Assembly (NCBI GenBank): GCA_007922195.1
Contig: ML682005.1
Coordinates: 27,515,183 to 27,579,182 of the forward strand
Source: Podocnemis expansa
Taxonomy: Eukaryota > Chordata > Testudines > Podocnemididae
Length of the DNA: 64,000 bases
Direction of reading: 5' to 3'
Position 1 is the stretch's first letter. The number at the start of each line of letters is the position of its first letter. The position numbers and the translations under genes are program-made. Positions 36,151 to 48,199 of the stretch are shown piece by piece. Under the pieces are notes generated by a model, which did no database searches, was not told where the DNA came from, and saw only the letters and a list, made by a program, of their open reading frames with translations.

Positions 36151-36842
36151 AGATGTTGAACCTAATTTTTCAGTCATTTTAATAGTATATTTTATGTTCA
36201 AAGGATAGCTCATTGGCTATGTCTATACTGCAGAGCTTTATTAAGCTGGCTTAATAAAATTTACTTTAAATTGGCTTGAAGTAGACTTTATTAAGTCAGC
36301 TCAGAGTGGCCACACTCAGAATGCCAGGAGACTGCCCATGTCCACACTGGCAGTTGCTAGGTCACCCTAGGAATGGTGCATTGTCAGTATCTGGCCCACA
36401 GTGCACCAGAGCAGAAGTGCCCCTCTCTCCCAGCCACTCCTTTAGACCAGGAAGTGAGTGACCGCACCGCCTTCCATACTGTGCGTGGCAACAAGGAGCC
36501 CAAGAAGGTCTGGACCCCAATGTGCCCCAGCAATATGCCAGCACAGTACTCCACACCCCCTGTGCAGTCACCAGACCCTTCTGACCCTGGACCAGACATT
36601 GCAGGGCAACTGCCAGCATGGAGACAGGCCGCAGCAGGTCCACCCCCTCGCCCTGCTTGGGAGCTGTCATGGACAGGGTGCCCTCTGTGCACCTGCACAT
36701 CTGGGCATGGGAAACTACCAGTGACTGATGGCACCGGATCATTCTCATCACCTGAGATGATGACCACTGGCTGTGAAACCTACAGATAAGATAAAGCATC
36801 TGCCTCTAGCTGCTGTCTCCCCTCCCCCACCATCCCCAACAC

Positions 36843-36848
36843 AATAAA
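36843..36848 (+). promoter_or_regulatory. Candidate polyadenylation signal
   Basis: AATAAA followed about 25 bases later by a GT-rich stretch ('gtgacggtgtggatgtg'), the usual arrangement of a vertebrate poly(A) site on the plus strand. It lies inside the Harbinger-framed segment, downstream of a 138-codon ORF (36373-36789) with no recognised domain. It could be the 3' end of a former transposon transcript, or chance. Confidence 0.4.
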
Positions 36849-37561
36849 AAGATGCATTGCACAGACAGTGACGGTGTGGATGTGTTTTACTTACAGGGGA
36901 AACTGGTGGGGAGGTGACTGGTGGGAAATGAGGGGCTTGGGCGGGTGAGGGGGTTTGGATGGAATGAGGGAGTTTGGGGGCAGAGGCAGGGCTGGGGGAA
37001 GAGGAGGCTTTGGGAGAATCATGGGACTGGAGGCAGAATGATGTTGGAGAGAAAGAAGAGGAACAGAGAGGAGGGGCAGGCACAAGGGAAATGGGGACAA
37101 GGGAAGGAACAAGCACCAGGACAGAGGAGGGTGAAGGGAGAGGCAGGTTCCATTGCATTCTGGAGGGTAGCAGAGGTGTGGGTTTCAGGGAAGAAAGGAA
37201 AAGACTTAGGAGCAAAGAGAAGGGATGAGCACCAGAAGGCAGAGAGGTGTGAGAGAATAGATGGGCTCCAAGGGACATGGGAGAAGGAGTAGAAGGCTGG
37301 GCTCCAGTGGCAGAGGGTCATGGGTGGAGTCAGGTGCAAGGGGTAGGGGTATGACAAGTGGGGTAGGCACCAGAAGGAGAGTGTGTGGGAGGGTCCTGAA
37401 GGCAGAGGGGGCAAACAGAGGGACTGAAAACAGGGGAGTTTGAGAGGAACTTTGGGGAGGAGTTTGGTGAGGCCACGATTGTGAAGAGGAGCCACACTGC
37501 TTGCGCCAGTGCCCCTTCTCTCTCTTCCACCTGTGCCTGTAGCCAGCCAGACAGCCTGAAC

Positions 37562-38551
37562 ATGGATATCTCTATCCCGATCCTGGTGTGGCCTTGCAGG
37601 GACTGTGGCCTGCAGTTCCCTGTCTCCGACGATCAGGCTGGGGAGATGAATCAATGTGACAGGTGTCTTCTGGTGGAATCTCTCAGGAGGCAGGTGGGAG
37701 AGTTACAGGAGGAGGTGTCTAGGCTGAGGAGTATCCATGCCCTGGAGAAGTTCCTCAATAGCATCCATGAGGAGACATGCAAGGAGGAGGATACTCTCCA
37801 GGTGCTGAAGACAACTGCCGCACCACTGGAGAAGAATGGGATGCCTATGGTAGAGGGAGGATGCTGGCAGCTGGTTACCTCTAGCAGCAGACAGTGCTCC
37901 ACCCCTGCTCCCCTCTCTCCCTCCATTGTGGTGAAGAACCGTTACACAGCACTAGAGATGATGGATGAGGTGGAACAGGAGACGCCATACACTCCTGGGT
38001 CTGGAAGGATCACAGCCACTACAGCTAGGAGGAAACGTACGGCTGTGGTGGTTGGGGACTCACTTCTGAGGGGGACAGAGGCACCCATCTTTCACCCTAA
38101 CAAGACCTCTTGGGAGGTATGCTGCCTGCCAGGTGCCCGCATCCGAGATGTTATGGAGGGATTGTCGAGAATCATCCACCCCTCTGACTGCTACCCCATG
38201 CTTCTCATCCATGTGGGAACCAATGATACTGCGAGAGGTGATCCTCGGCAGATCAAAGGTGACTACAGGGCTCTGGGAGCACAGGTGAAGGAGTTCGGAG
38301 AACAGGTGGTTTTCTCCTCAATCCTTCTGGTCAAGGGTAGGGGCCTGAGTAGAGACAGATGCATCCTGGAGGTGAACGCCTGGCTGCGAAGATAGTGTCA
38401 TCAGGAGGGCCTTGGCTTCCTTGACCATGGAATGCTGTTCCAGGAAGAAGGACTGCTAGGCAGAGATGGACTCCATCTGTCGAGGAAGGGGAAGAGCATA
38501 TTTGGACATCGACTGGCTGATATAGTGAGGAGGGCTTTAAACTGGGTTTGA
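37562..38551 (+). pseudogene. CR1 ORF1: zinc-binding plus SGNH esterase domains, one nonsense mutation
   Basis: ORF1 proteins of CR1 elements bind nucleic acid and carry an esterase-type domain of uncertain role in retrotransposition. Here an N-terminal Cys-rich PHD-like finger (WPCRDCGL...CDRC) is followed by a leucine-rich heptad segment (about residues 40-70) and an SGNH-hydrolase domain: block I GDS (VVVGDSLLRG), block III GTND (IHVGTNDTARG), and block V DGLH near 38470. The frame is open from 37481, but I prefer the ATG at 37562, just before the finger. A TAG at 38393-38395 interrupts the esterase domain before block V; the frame then continues open to TGA at 38549-38551. TAG most likely replaces a TGG codon (one transition). 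Confidence 0.85.
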
Positions 38552-38799
38552 AGGGGGAAGGAGGCCAAAGCCCACACGCATGTGACAATGTGGGAGACCT
38601 CAGGGAAGGGATGGAACTTGGGGAGAATGGGGACTGTAACACCAGGGATAAAAGAGAAGGTAGTTGGAACATGGGGGAGGAATCAAATAATTGTGTTACA
38701 TGTTCTAATGAAGCTTTAATACCTGCAGCAGGTGCGGGAGGACAATCCTAGGAGAAAATACAAGGAGGTAGATGCAATAGAACTGAAAATTGACATGAG

Positions 38800-41544
38800 A
38801 AAGTAGGGCAATCAGCGTGGTATCTTAGGTGCCTGTACACAAATGCAAGGATCCTGGGAAACAAGCAGGAAGAATTGGTAGTACTGGCACAGACATGGAA
38901 CTATGATATAATTGGAATAACTGGATGGGTATAAGTTGTTCAGGAAAGACAAGCAGGGAAGAAGAGGGGGAGGAGTAGCACTATATGTGAAAGAACTCTA
39001 TGACAGCTCAGAGCTCCATTATGGAAGTGGAACTGAGCCAGTTGAAAATCTGTGGGTTAAGCTTAGAGGAGAGGGCAACTAGGGGGATGTTGTGGTGGGT
39101 GTTTGCTATAGAACTCCAGACTAGAAGGGGGAGGTGGATAAGGCATTCTATGGACAGCTAGCAAAAGTTTCCAGATCACAGGCCCTGGTTCTCTTGTGGG
39201 ACTTCAATTACCCACACATAGGCTGGGAGGCCAATAAAGCAGTGCACAGGCAATCCAGGAAGTTTTTGTAGTGTGTGAGGACATCTTCCTGGTACAAATG
39301 CTGGAGGAACCAACTAGGGGCCTTGTACCTCTTGACCTGCTGCTCACAAACAGAGAAGAATTGATTGGGACATAGAAGTGAATGGCAACCTGGGCAGCAG
39401 TGACCATGAGATGATAGACTTCAAGATGCTGATTAATGGAAAAAAGGAAAGAAGCAAAACACAGACCCCGGACTTCAGAAAAGCAGATTTTGGCTCCCTC
39501 AGGGAACTGATGGACAGGATCCCTTGGGAGGCTGATCTGAAGGGGAAAGGTGTCCAAGAGAGCTGGCTGCATTTTAAAGAAACCCTGTTAAGGGCACAGG
39601 AGGATACCATTCTGATGAGCAGAAAGAACAGCAAATGTGGAAGGCGCCCAGTGTGGCTTAACAGAGAACTCTGCACTGAGCTAAAGCATAAAAAGGAAGC
39701 TTACGGGAAGTGGAAGCTTGGACCGATGAGTAAGGAGGCATATAAAGATATTGCTTGGGACTGCAGGGATAAAATCAGAAAGGCCAAAGGACAACTGGAG
39801 TTGTGGTTAGCAAGGGATGTGAAGTATAACAGGAAGGGGTTACACAAGTATCTCAATAACAAGAAGAGGATCAGGGCTGGTGTAGGTCGCTTACTGAATA
39901 GCGCAGGTATCCTTGTGATGGAGGATGACAAAAAAGCTAAAGTGCTCAATGCTTTTTTTACTTCAGTTTTCACAGGCAGAGCCAGCTCCCAGCCCACTAC
40001 ACTGGGTATGGCAGATTGGACAGAAGAGAGGCCCTTGGTGACGGAAGGTCAGGTTAGGGACTACCTAAAGAAGCTGGATGTGCACAAGTCCATTGGGCTG
40101 GACGACCTGCATCCAAGGGTGCTGAGGGAGTTGGGCGATGAGGCAGCAGTACCGCTGGCTATTATCTTTGAAAACTCATGGCAAAAAGGGGAGGTGCCGG
40201 AGGACTGGAAGAAAGCAAATAAAATGCCTATCTTCAAGAAAGGCAAAAAGGAGGATCCAGGGAATTACAGACCTGTCAGCCTCACCTCAATCCCTGGAAA
40301 AATCATGGAGCAGGTTCCCAAAGAATCCATCCTGAAACACTTGGAGGAAAATAGAGTGATCAGGAACAGTCAGCATGGATTCACCAAGGGTAAATCATGC
40401 CTGACCAATCTCATCACCTTCCATGATGAGATGACTGGATTTGTAGATGTGGGAAGAGCTGTTGATGTGATATACCTCGACTTTAGCATGGCTTTTGATA
40501 CGGTTTCCCACAGCATTCTCATCAGCAAGTTAAGGAAGTATGGGTAGGATGTGTGGACTGTAAGGTGGATAGAGAGCTGGCTAGATCCACGGTTTCAGCA
40601 TGTAGGAATCAGTGGCTCTATGTCTAGTTGGCAACCAGTAATGAGTGGTGTGTCCCAGGGGTCGGTCCTGGGGCCAGTTCTGTTCAATATTTTCATTAAT
40701 GATCTGGATGATGGGATAGATTGCACACTCAGTAAGTTTGCAGATGACACCAAGCTGGGGGGAATGGTAGACATGCTGTAGGGCAGGGAGAAGATTCAGG
40801 AAGGCCTTGACAAATTGGAGCAGTGGGCCAATGGAAATCTCATGAGGTTCAACAAGGAGAAGTGCAAAGTCCTGCACTTCGGACGGAAAAACCCCATGCA
40901 CTGCTACAGGCTGGGGAGCGATCAGTTAAGTAGCAGCACTGTAGAAAAGGACCTGGGAGTCATGGTGGATGGGAAGCTGGATATGAGTCAACAGTGTGCG
41001 CTTCCTGTCAAAGAGGCCAATGGCATACTGGGCTGCATAAGAAGCAGCATTGCCAGCAGATTGAGGGATATGAGCATTCCCCTCTATTCGGCACTGGTGA
41101 GGCTGCATCTGGAATACTGTGTCCAGTTTTGGGCTCCCCACTACAAAAAGGACATGGACAAATTAGAAAGAGTCCAGTGGAGGGCAACAAAAATGATCAA
41201 GGGGCTGGAGCACAAGCCCTATGAAGAGAGACTGAAGGAACTAGGCTTATTTAGCCTGCAGAAGAGAAGACTGGGGAGGGGGGGATTTGATAGCAACCTT
41301 CAACTACCAGAAGGGATGCTCCAAAGAGGATGGAGCTCGGCTTTTCTCAGTAGTAACAGATGATAGAACAAGGAACAATGGTTTCAAGTTGCAGCTGGGG
41401 AGGTTGAGGCTGGATATTAGGAAAAACTTTCCTTCTACGAGGGTGGTAAAGCATTGGAATGGGCTACCTAGAGAGGTGGTGTAATCTCCATCTTTGGAGA
41501 TGTTTAAGGCCTGGCTGGATAAAACTCTAGCTGGGATAATTTAG
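38800..41544 (+). pseudogene. CR1 ORF2: APE endonuclease and reverse transcriptase, broken
   Basis: ORF2 supplies the nicking endonuclease and the reverse transcriptase for target-primed insertion. The APE domain is readable but interrupted by stops and frame changes between 38820 and 39370; its late SDH motif is intact near 39397. The RT domain follows: template-grip block ([12 protein letters not shown], near 40265), motif A (DFSMAFD), motif B ([11 protein letters not shown]), motif C FADD near 40738. In-frame stops occur at 40545-40547 and 40779-40781, a frameshift in a G run near 41276-41284, and another stop at 41482-41484. The original end would be TAG at 41542-41544. Catalytic residues survive but the ORF is dead. 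Confidence 0.88.
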
Positions 41545-41612
41545 TGGGAGTGTCCTGCTTTTTTTGGCAGGGAATTGGACTAGATGACCTCATGAGGTCC
41601 CTTCCAGCCCTA

Positions 41613-41632
41613 TGGTTCTATGATTCTATGAT
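41613..41632 (+). repeat. CR1 3' terminal tandem repeat
   Basis: 'ggttctatgattctatgatt' consists of about two and a half ATTCTATG-type octamers, the characteristic 3' end of CR1 recognised by its reverse transcriptase. Confidence 0.85.
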
Positions 41633-42343
41633 TAGTGCTAAGGAGGTCACTGGAGGGCAGAGCAGGGGGAGGAAAGAGGGAACACTGGTGAAAAGATGGG
41701 CTGGCACAAGGAGGCTAGAGGGGAGTGAGGGATGAGTTGGCCATCAGGTTGGCCAAGGGTTGGGTGAGTGGGTGGGTAAATGGGGTGCAGGAGCCAGAGG
41801 GCAGAGGGACACCAGGAGAAATGTAACCATGATCTGTGTCTGAAGGTATTCCCCTGTTCAGTCAGCTAAAAGTGGGTATCTTATTTGCTTGGGCTTTGTA
41901 TCTGCATGGGCACAATTAAGTACTTGGCATAATTCCACTGTATATGGATGAATTTGCTCAGACGTTGGGTAAAATGGGAAATGGCCTACTTTCTGCCCTG
42001 GCCTTGGCTCTGGCTCTGCATGTTTGCAGATGCCAGTTCTGACCAGCTCTAGCCTGCAGACAGGGCAGGACTTCCTCCTGCCCTATCATTTGCTGGAGCT
42101 TTGCCCTGCCCTGATTGGCTGGGATGGGCTCTTTCTGGTGGCCAGTGGGGGGTGGAAGATGGCCTGGAGGCCAGTAAAGTCAACTTAACTGGCCACATTG
42201 CATTAAGTTGACTTAATGCCTAAGTCGACTTCAGTGAGAGTTCTTAAGTCGACTGAATGAACTCCAAATGTGGCCAGGGCTTTGCTGAAGTCAACTTAAG
42301 CCTCCTTAAGTCGACTTAAGTCCATAGTGTAGACATAGCCATT

Positions 42344-44049
42344 GACTTCAGTGACAGTTGTGAGCTTCTAGTACTGTTGTACATCTGGCCCCTAGTGTCT
42401 GAAGTTAGGCAACAAGAAAATGAGACCACAGTTAGTAGCCAAAATGTGAAAAGTTTGGTTTAAGTAACCTATGAAACAATACATAGTAACTTTCTAGGTG
42501 AGACAGGGATAGAATCCAATTCTCTAGTGTAGCATTCAACTATACCTGGAGCCAGTCCTCTACCTTGCAGTCCCTAGCTTCATTCACGACGTGCCTTCCA
42601 ACTTCTGCAACAGATGGGGACTTACTGATAACTGTCTCTTTCAGTACACAACCCTAATCACTGTCCATCTGGATCACAAAATAAAGCAATAGTCTGGTGA
42701 TTAAAGGGTAAGTGACCATGCAATTAAATCTTGTATCTTAATGCATATGCAGAAGGAGAACGAAATTGGAGTGCACAGGAAAATACCTGCCATTTCCTAA
42801 CATTTGAATATTTGAGTTCAATTCTGATGTACTTTTGAAGTATCTTCAGTATGTAGTTTCTAAGTTGCATTTTTAAGGAGAAAACTGAAAGAAAAAAACC
42901 CTCATAAATTCCGTTACGTGAAACCATATTAGATTTCCTATAGGTTATCATCAGGGTTTGGTACTTTGGATCCACTGCATGGATATCTACCACTTGAGCT
43001 CACATAGAGACCAGCCAGTAGTGGGGGCGGGGGGTGAGACACAAATTTTTCTGGTGGATTTCCTGCATATTTGCTTACAGCAGAGGAATATCAAGACTTC
43101 AGAATCCTGGATTAAATTCTGAGTTCTGGTGGGAAACATGCTCAAGTTGTTAATGAAAGTGCTGGCCTTGCTTCATTTTGCTCTTATTTGGACCATCACC
43201 TGCTCCCTACCGCTGTTCTTGTCTCTGGCCATTCATTACTTCACTTTTCCGACTGGCTCCTGTCTCTGTCCCCTTGTGCTTCCACCCACCCCATCACTTG
43301 CCTCCCAGCTCCTGTCTGTTCTGCTGGTGTCCATCTCATGCTTCTGGCTCTCTACCCCCAAAGTTCTCATATCCTCTTCCTAACTTGCTTCCTGTCTCTG
43401 CTGACATTTTATGGCCTTCCATTTGTATCCCCCCCCCTGCTGGCTCTAGTCTCTTCTCTGATCCTCACTCATTCTACCCCACTCTCTCACCAACTAATAT
43501 CATGAGCCCCTGCTCTATATTCCTTTGTTACTGATTTCTCCATCTCCTGGAGCCACAGTGGAGCACTGAGATTACACTACAGAGTCTGCTTGCTCTCACT
43601 TTCTCTGCCTGGAGCCACAGCAGTAGCTAGGAGAGGAAATTACAAAGAAAGTTCTGATGATTAACCCTTGTACTTCTGAGACAGAACATGCTCAGTTGCT
43701 CTGAAAGATCAACATAGGAACCATTCAACTGGCACAAGGAAGCTGAGAAGGGATGGAGCGTACATAGTGTAGATGGACTCTTCTAGGTATTCAATTGCCA
43801 AACTCTTAAGAAACCTGCAATGACCTACACTTTTCAGATGTAACCCTTCTGCCAGGGCAAGATGGCAGAGCAAGGGCCGGGTTCTATATCTAGGGGTTTC
43901 CAAATAATGTTACAGCACCAACTGGCTTGAGCCTACACCCAATTTTCTAGGAAATCATGCACTGTTCCCTGGGCCCCAAAGGGATAATGCTTCCCCACTC
44001 ACAAGCACAAGTCTGAATCTGGCATACAGAACTTTTAATAGTAGTAAAA
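42344..44049. other. Gene-free stretch
   Basis: No supported gene. 43130-43600 is C/T-rich and yields overlapping ORFs (43129-43534) without domains; composition alone explains them. Confidence 0.5.
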
Positions 44050-44600
44050 CAGAATGAAGAAAACCCAGTATCAGAAACCAGCACCGATTGAGAGAATCAG
44101 TGCAGAGCAAGGTTCCCAACAAACCCTACACAGCATAACAGAAAATAAAATCTCAATAGCAAAACCAGCACTGGTCTGGAGAATCAGTGCAGAACAGGGT
44201 CCCAACAAACCCAAGGTATGCAGGGAATGTCTTTCACACCAGCTGTCTGCCGGTGCCACCCACTAGTCACTCACACTGTTCAGGCATGGGCTAGCTCCGC
44301 CTGCTGTCTGCCAGCTCTACCCACTGGTCACTCATGCTGCCCAGGTGTCTGCTGGCTGTTCTTATCATCTGCTGGCTCCACCCACTGATCACTCACGCTG
44401 TCTGCCTGCCACTGGTTGCTCTCACTGTCCACTGGCTCCGCCCGCTGTCTGCCTTCACTACCTGCTGGTCACTTACCCCATCTGCTGCTCCTCTGCAGTG
44501 ATTTCAGCTCAGAGAGAGGGTTTTCCTTTTTCAGTGATTTCAGCTCTGAGAGTGTCTCTTCTCTCGGTGATTTCAGCTCTTAAACCTCAGATAGCTGCAA
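44050..44600. repeat. Block of three kinds of tandem repeats (LTR-like)
   Basis: First, 'accagcac...gagaatcagtgcagarcarggttcccaacaaaccc' occurs at about 44079-44130 and 44163-44214 (period 84-85). Second, a 'gctgtctgccrgctctacccactggtcactca'-type unit recurs four to five times in 44239-44475. Third, GTGATTTCAGCTC occurs exactly at 44498-44510, 44534-44546 and 44567-44579. Such repeats are common in LTR or leader regions of retroelements, but no LTR ends were established. Confidence 0.6.
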
Positions 44601-46584
44601 ACAGCTTCTTCCATTAAAATAACAAAGTCAGGCTTCACAAGAAGCCTGGCCAGATCTATCCTTTGATTGTGAGGCAAGGGGGTGAGACAGTACCCCAGTA
44701 TAGCTCTAGACTGAGCTAATTCTACCCCCCCCCCACTTTCTTTAACTTCACCAGGCTGAATCAGGTGGGCGGCCCCTCTTACAAGTTTCCTTTATGCTAA
44801 GGGTAGCTTTCACTCTTTAACTAACCTAAACAGAGTTTGAACAAGCAAAAGAGTAACATATTACAAAAGATAGTATTTCATGTTTCTCTTCAGTAGAATT
44901 AGATATTGACAGCTTTGTGATCAAATCAATCCAAATACCATTACCCATATTGCCCCACACCCATATTGAGACTATGCTAATATGCTCATGCATATACAAA
45001 ATCCATGCAGATTAGTTGCCTCCCCTTAGAAGCTGTTAGGCACAGCTTCTAAGCCTGCCTTACACAGAAGACTATAATATGGCAAAAATTGGACAGATTT
45101 TCACAGGGAAAGCAAAAGGTTCATCTCCAGAACCATGGTGAGTCCCTTGCCAAATTTAAGTCTGTGTTTCAAAAGCACAAAGATGTTAGAATGTCTCAAC
45201 TTGTTTTTTCTTTTTTTTACATGGGCAAAAACCCCCATATTTTACCAAACTCATCCCTAGAAAGGACTGAGTCATATTATCTGTTTTCTTTTTTAGAAAA
45301 GGCTAAGACTGATCTGGAAATTTTCGGACCAAACAATTACAATTTTGTAAAGTTATAGAATTGTAAAAGTTAGGCAACTTTAAACATAAGCATTGCTTTT
45401 GACTCTGTCTACAACACATGTCTAGAGCTCACCACCTGGGACAAGTTAAGTCTTGGTATAAGTTGGCCAGTTGCTCTTACTGTTGTCAGAGAGGAATTTT
45501 ACCTTTTCTACTCCTGAAGGTTCCACCTTGCAAACTGCTTAGCTTAGTCAGACCTTTATGCCCATGCAGAATCCTATTAAAGTCAAAATGCTTCCGCATG
45601 GTGACCCACAAGGAGCAGCTAGTGGGATCAAGATTTTTGATGGCACGTTCTCTTAGGGCAGGTGCTCAACTTTACCCACGTTTGTAACTAAAAACTAATA
45701 ACAATGTTGAATAAGTTTGGGCAAGAGTAAGTTCCTCTGAACACAAAAAGACATTCACTAGCCACCAGTACAGGTCTACTTAATTATCTCTATCAGGATG
45801 TGTGTGATGATCTTAAAGGGGCATGGAAAATACAGCTGCTGGCATCTAAGTGGGATTTATTTATTGAAATACAAGAAACATAACTTTAGCTAATCAGTGC
45901 TATTAATTTTTTTTTAAATGATTGCATGAAATAAGATAGCAGAAAACTAACAAACAAGATGTAGAAAGAAAGTAACTACAAATGGGAACAAAAACCAAAA
46001 GGAACTAAACGCACCTATCATCATGCCCTTAAAGCTATCAAATCCCACTCCTACAGGGGCAAGGTACCAAGGCACTGGTCTTCTAATGGGAAACCCCTGT
46101 TGCCACTCTCCCCATTGTGAGATACTACAAGCAGACACAGTAAAAGAACATTTGCTGAGCGCAGCTGCACAAAGGGGTATGTAAATTGCAAAGACATTTC
46201 TCAGGTAGCTGAATCCCAGATCATGGAGGGCTTTACAATGATCACTTCATGTCTGCAAAATATTTATTACAAAAATTAAAACACTCAAAATGTGACCTTT
46301 TTAGAGGCTGCACAATCTATGTGGAAATACAATTTTTTACATTCTTGAAAATTTTGACCAACTTGGTGGCAAAATTGTTTTAATTTCTTGCACAGCAGCT
46401 TAAACTCCATTGGACGTCTTTATAATGCATTTTCAAGTTCTGAGCTGGGTTGGTTGGATGTATCACATATCTGAAATCACATTTATCAGTGCACCAAATT
46501 TGTCCCATCTGCTGAGATATATAGCTAAAGTAATTTTCTATTTATACTAATGCTGCCTAGCTTTTACCTTGCGCTTATTTTGAG
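44601..46584. other. Gene-free stretch
   Basis: No supported gene or recognisable element. A C-run is at about 44726-44735. ORFs of 89 codons near 45089 and 45418 lack domains. Confidence 0.5.
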
Positions 46585-46770
46585 TAGATCTCACAATGCT
46601 TTACAAAGGAGGTCAGTATCCTCATCCCTATTTTACAGATGGGGAAACTGAGACACAAAAAGGTGATGTGACTTGTCCAAAGTCACCCAACAGACCAGTG
46701 GCAAAGTCAGAAAAGAATTCAAGTCTCCTGAGTCTCAGTTCAGTGTTGTATCCAATTCCATGGGTGTCCA
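46585..46770 (-). mobile_element. MIR SINE (antisense)
   Basis: 'ccctattttacagatggggaaactgagacacaaaaagg', 'gtgacttgtccaaagtcaccc' and 'agtggcaaagtcagaaaagaattcaagtctcctgagtc' are the reverse complement of the MIR core and right flank in correct order. One of the clearest ancient SINEs in the window. Confidence 0.85.
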
Positions 46771-46874
46771 TTGTTGCAGGTTTGATTCCATTTGCAAGCT
46801 CAAGGCTTTCTTTCATACAGCAACTTTCAAAAACCAAAAACATGACAAATAAACTTTTGAAAAATACTTTCTGA

Positions 46875-48190
46875 AATAAAACAAATCTGTTATAGTTTTA
46901 AATCCCCCAAAGTTCTCTGTCATCACAACTATTGGAAGCAGCTACCTATTTTGGTTTCTCCTATTGACCAATAATGCATCTTCATAGTAGTTATTAAGAT
47001 AAGAAGGGACAATTATGTTACACTAGGCTGACCTCCTGTGTAACACACATCTATGGAATTTCCTTTAGTAATTCTGCATTAAATTCATATCTTTTTATTG
47101 TCCCTACTACAAATTATATATCCGCTGTCTCACCACCACAGCTTTTCATTACACACCAAAATTGTATACAATGTCATAAAGTCAAGCAGGAGTAAAGTCT
47201 TGGTGTTTCTTTTTAGTACTCCTAACACAATGTGTGTATGCTCAGATCATCCCCTTTCTTTAGCTGGCTTCAAACCATTTTTGATTGTTAAGGCTGTGTG
47301 ATGTGTACAGCAACAGCGAGGTGACTTCTTATCTACAAGTAAAAGCTGTCTGATAAATCTCAAAGATGAATAATTTATATGGTAGCAGCAGCGGAGAAAG
47401 CAGCATTTCACACTTTTTTAATGTAAAATGTCACATGAATTCCAAACGGCCCAAACAATTTGTAGGAGATTGAGACCTACATTTACTGCTAGAAGGGGGA
47501 AGAGGAGGGATTATAAAATATAGTAATGATCATTTTACTAAAGGAAAGATATTTTGATCCATCTGTCTCTTTCTTATATTGATTAAAATATAGAAAACTT
47601 ACAGCTGCTGAATTCAACACAAAGTGATAATTATAATAAACACTTAAAGAACATCAATATTGTAAATAGGTCTGTTCTTTTCACTCAGTTTCAGGCCACT
47701 CAGAGGAATGCTCTAAAGATATTTTTTTTTCATTCCCTAAATCAGACATTAAGACACCTGGCTGAATAGAAATAAGACTGACTATTACTACTTAACATTA
47801 CTTTGTATGCATATTGCCAAGTTATTTACATGTAAATATAATAAAAAGGTGGATGCTCTGGGTATGGGAGGAAGGCACAATATCAAATGGAAGTGAAGAT
47901 AGTAGATGGAGTACAGCAGAAAGAATGGACATTGGAAACAACGTATCAGACACAGAAATACATATGATGCAGCAAACTGAGAAGAGAAGTGGGAAAAGAA
48001 CAATCCAAGAAATATACCAGTGTCACGCTATAGAAGATGTAGATAACAAAGAAAAAGTAACTCTGGCTACAATTGAAACAACTACTAGCTCTGACTGTAG
48101 ATCCCGAGTCCTCCTTGCTATTTCTGTGGCCCTCCTATAATTGACTATCTGAAAACTACTCAAACATTGAGTTTATCCTGCTGACACCCC
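46875..48190. other. Gene-free AT-rich stretch
   Basis: No supported gene. The 108-codon ORF at 47814-48140 has no recognisable domain or splice context. Confidence 0.5.
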
Positions 48191-48199
48191 TATGAGTTA

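Larger units (their letters stand above)
37465..41638 (+). mobile_element. Nearly full-length CR1 LINE
   Basis: A CR1 non-LTR retrotransposon of about 4.2 kb with both ORFs recognisable, sense strand. Order: short 5' region, ORF1 (to 38551), spacer of about 250 bp, ORF2 (about 38800-41544) and a 3' UTR ending in 'ggttctatgattctatgatt' (41613-41632), the tandem octamer-like tail typical of CR1. The 5' limit is estimated from where the G/A-rich host sequence stops. Inactivated by in-frame stops in both ORFs and a G-run frameshift. It sits within the Harbinger-framed segment. Confidence 0.9.
36215..42340. mobile_element. 6.1-kb segment bounded by Harbinger-type ends, containing a CR1
   Basis: The left end GGCTATGTCTATACT and right end (reverse complement) GGCTATGTCTACACT match at 14 of 15 positions, with a flanking duplication ATT at 36212-36214 and 42341-42343. 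The right 180 bp carries the TTAAGTCGACTTAA palindromes of copy 1, including an exact one at 42306-42319; the left 90 bp has 'ttaagctggcttaataaa' forms of it. The interior holds a moderately GC-rich segment with an AATAAA near 36843, a long G/A-rich tract (36890-37450 and 41640-41820), and a CR1 inserted into that tract. No Harbinger transposase was recognised. I infer one large non-autonomous element, later enlarged by the CR1. Confidence 0.75.

Noticed and set aside
37481..37561. Upstream ATG at 37481 as the CR1 ORF1 start
   Set aside because: The added 27 codons are Ser/Cys-rich without a domain; the ATG at 37562 directly precedes the conserved Cys-rich finger.
36748..37654. ORFs of 176 and 211 codons on the minus strand
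   Set aside because: They are antisense to a G/A-rich tract (giving Pro/Ser/Leu-rich chance proteins) and partly antisense to CR1 ORF1.
37469..41650. Target duplication GAGGCCAC / GAGGTCAC around the long CR1
   Set aside because: CR1 insertions generally lack clear duplications, the 5' limit of the element is uncertain, and an 8-mer with one mismatch in G/A-rich sequence can be chance.
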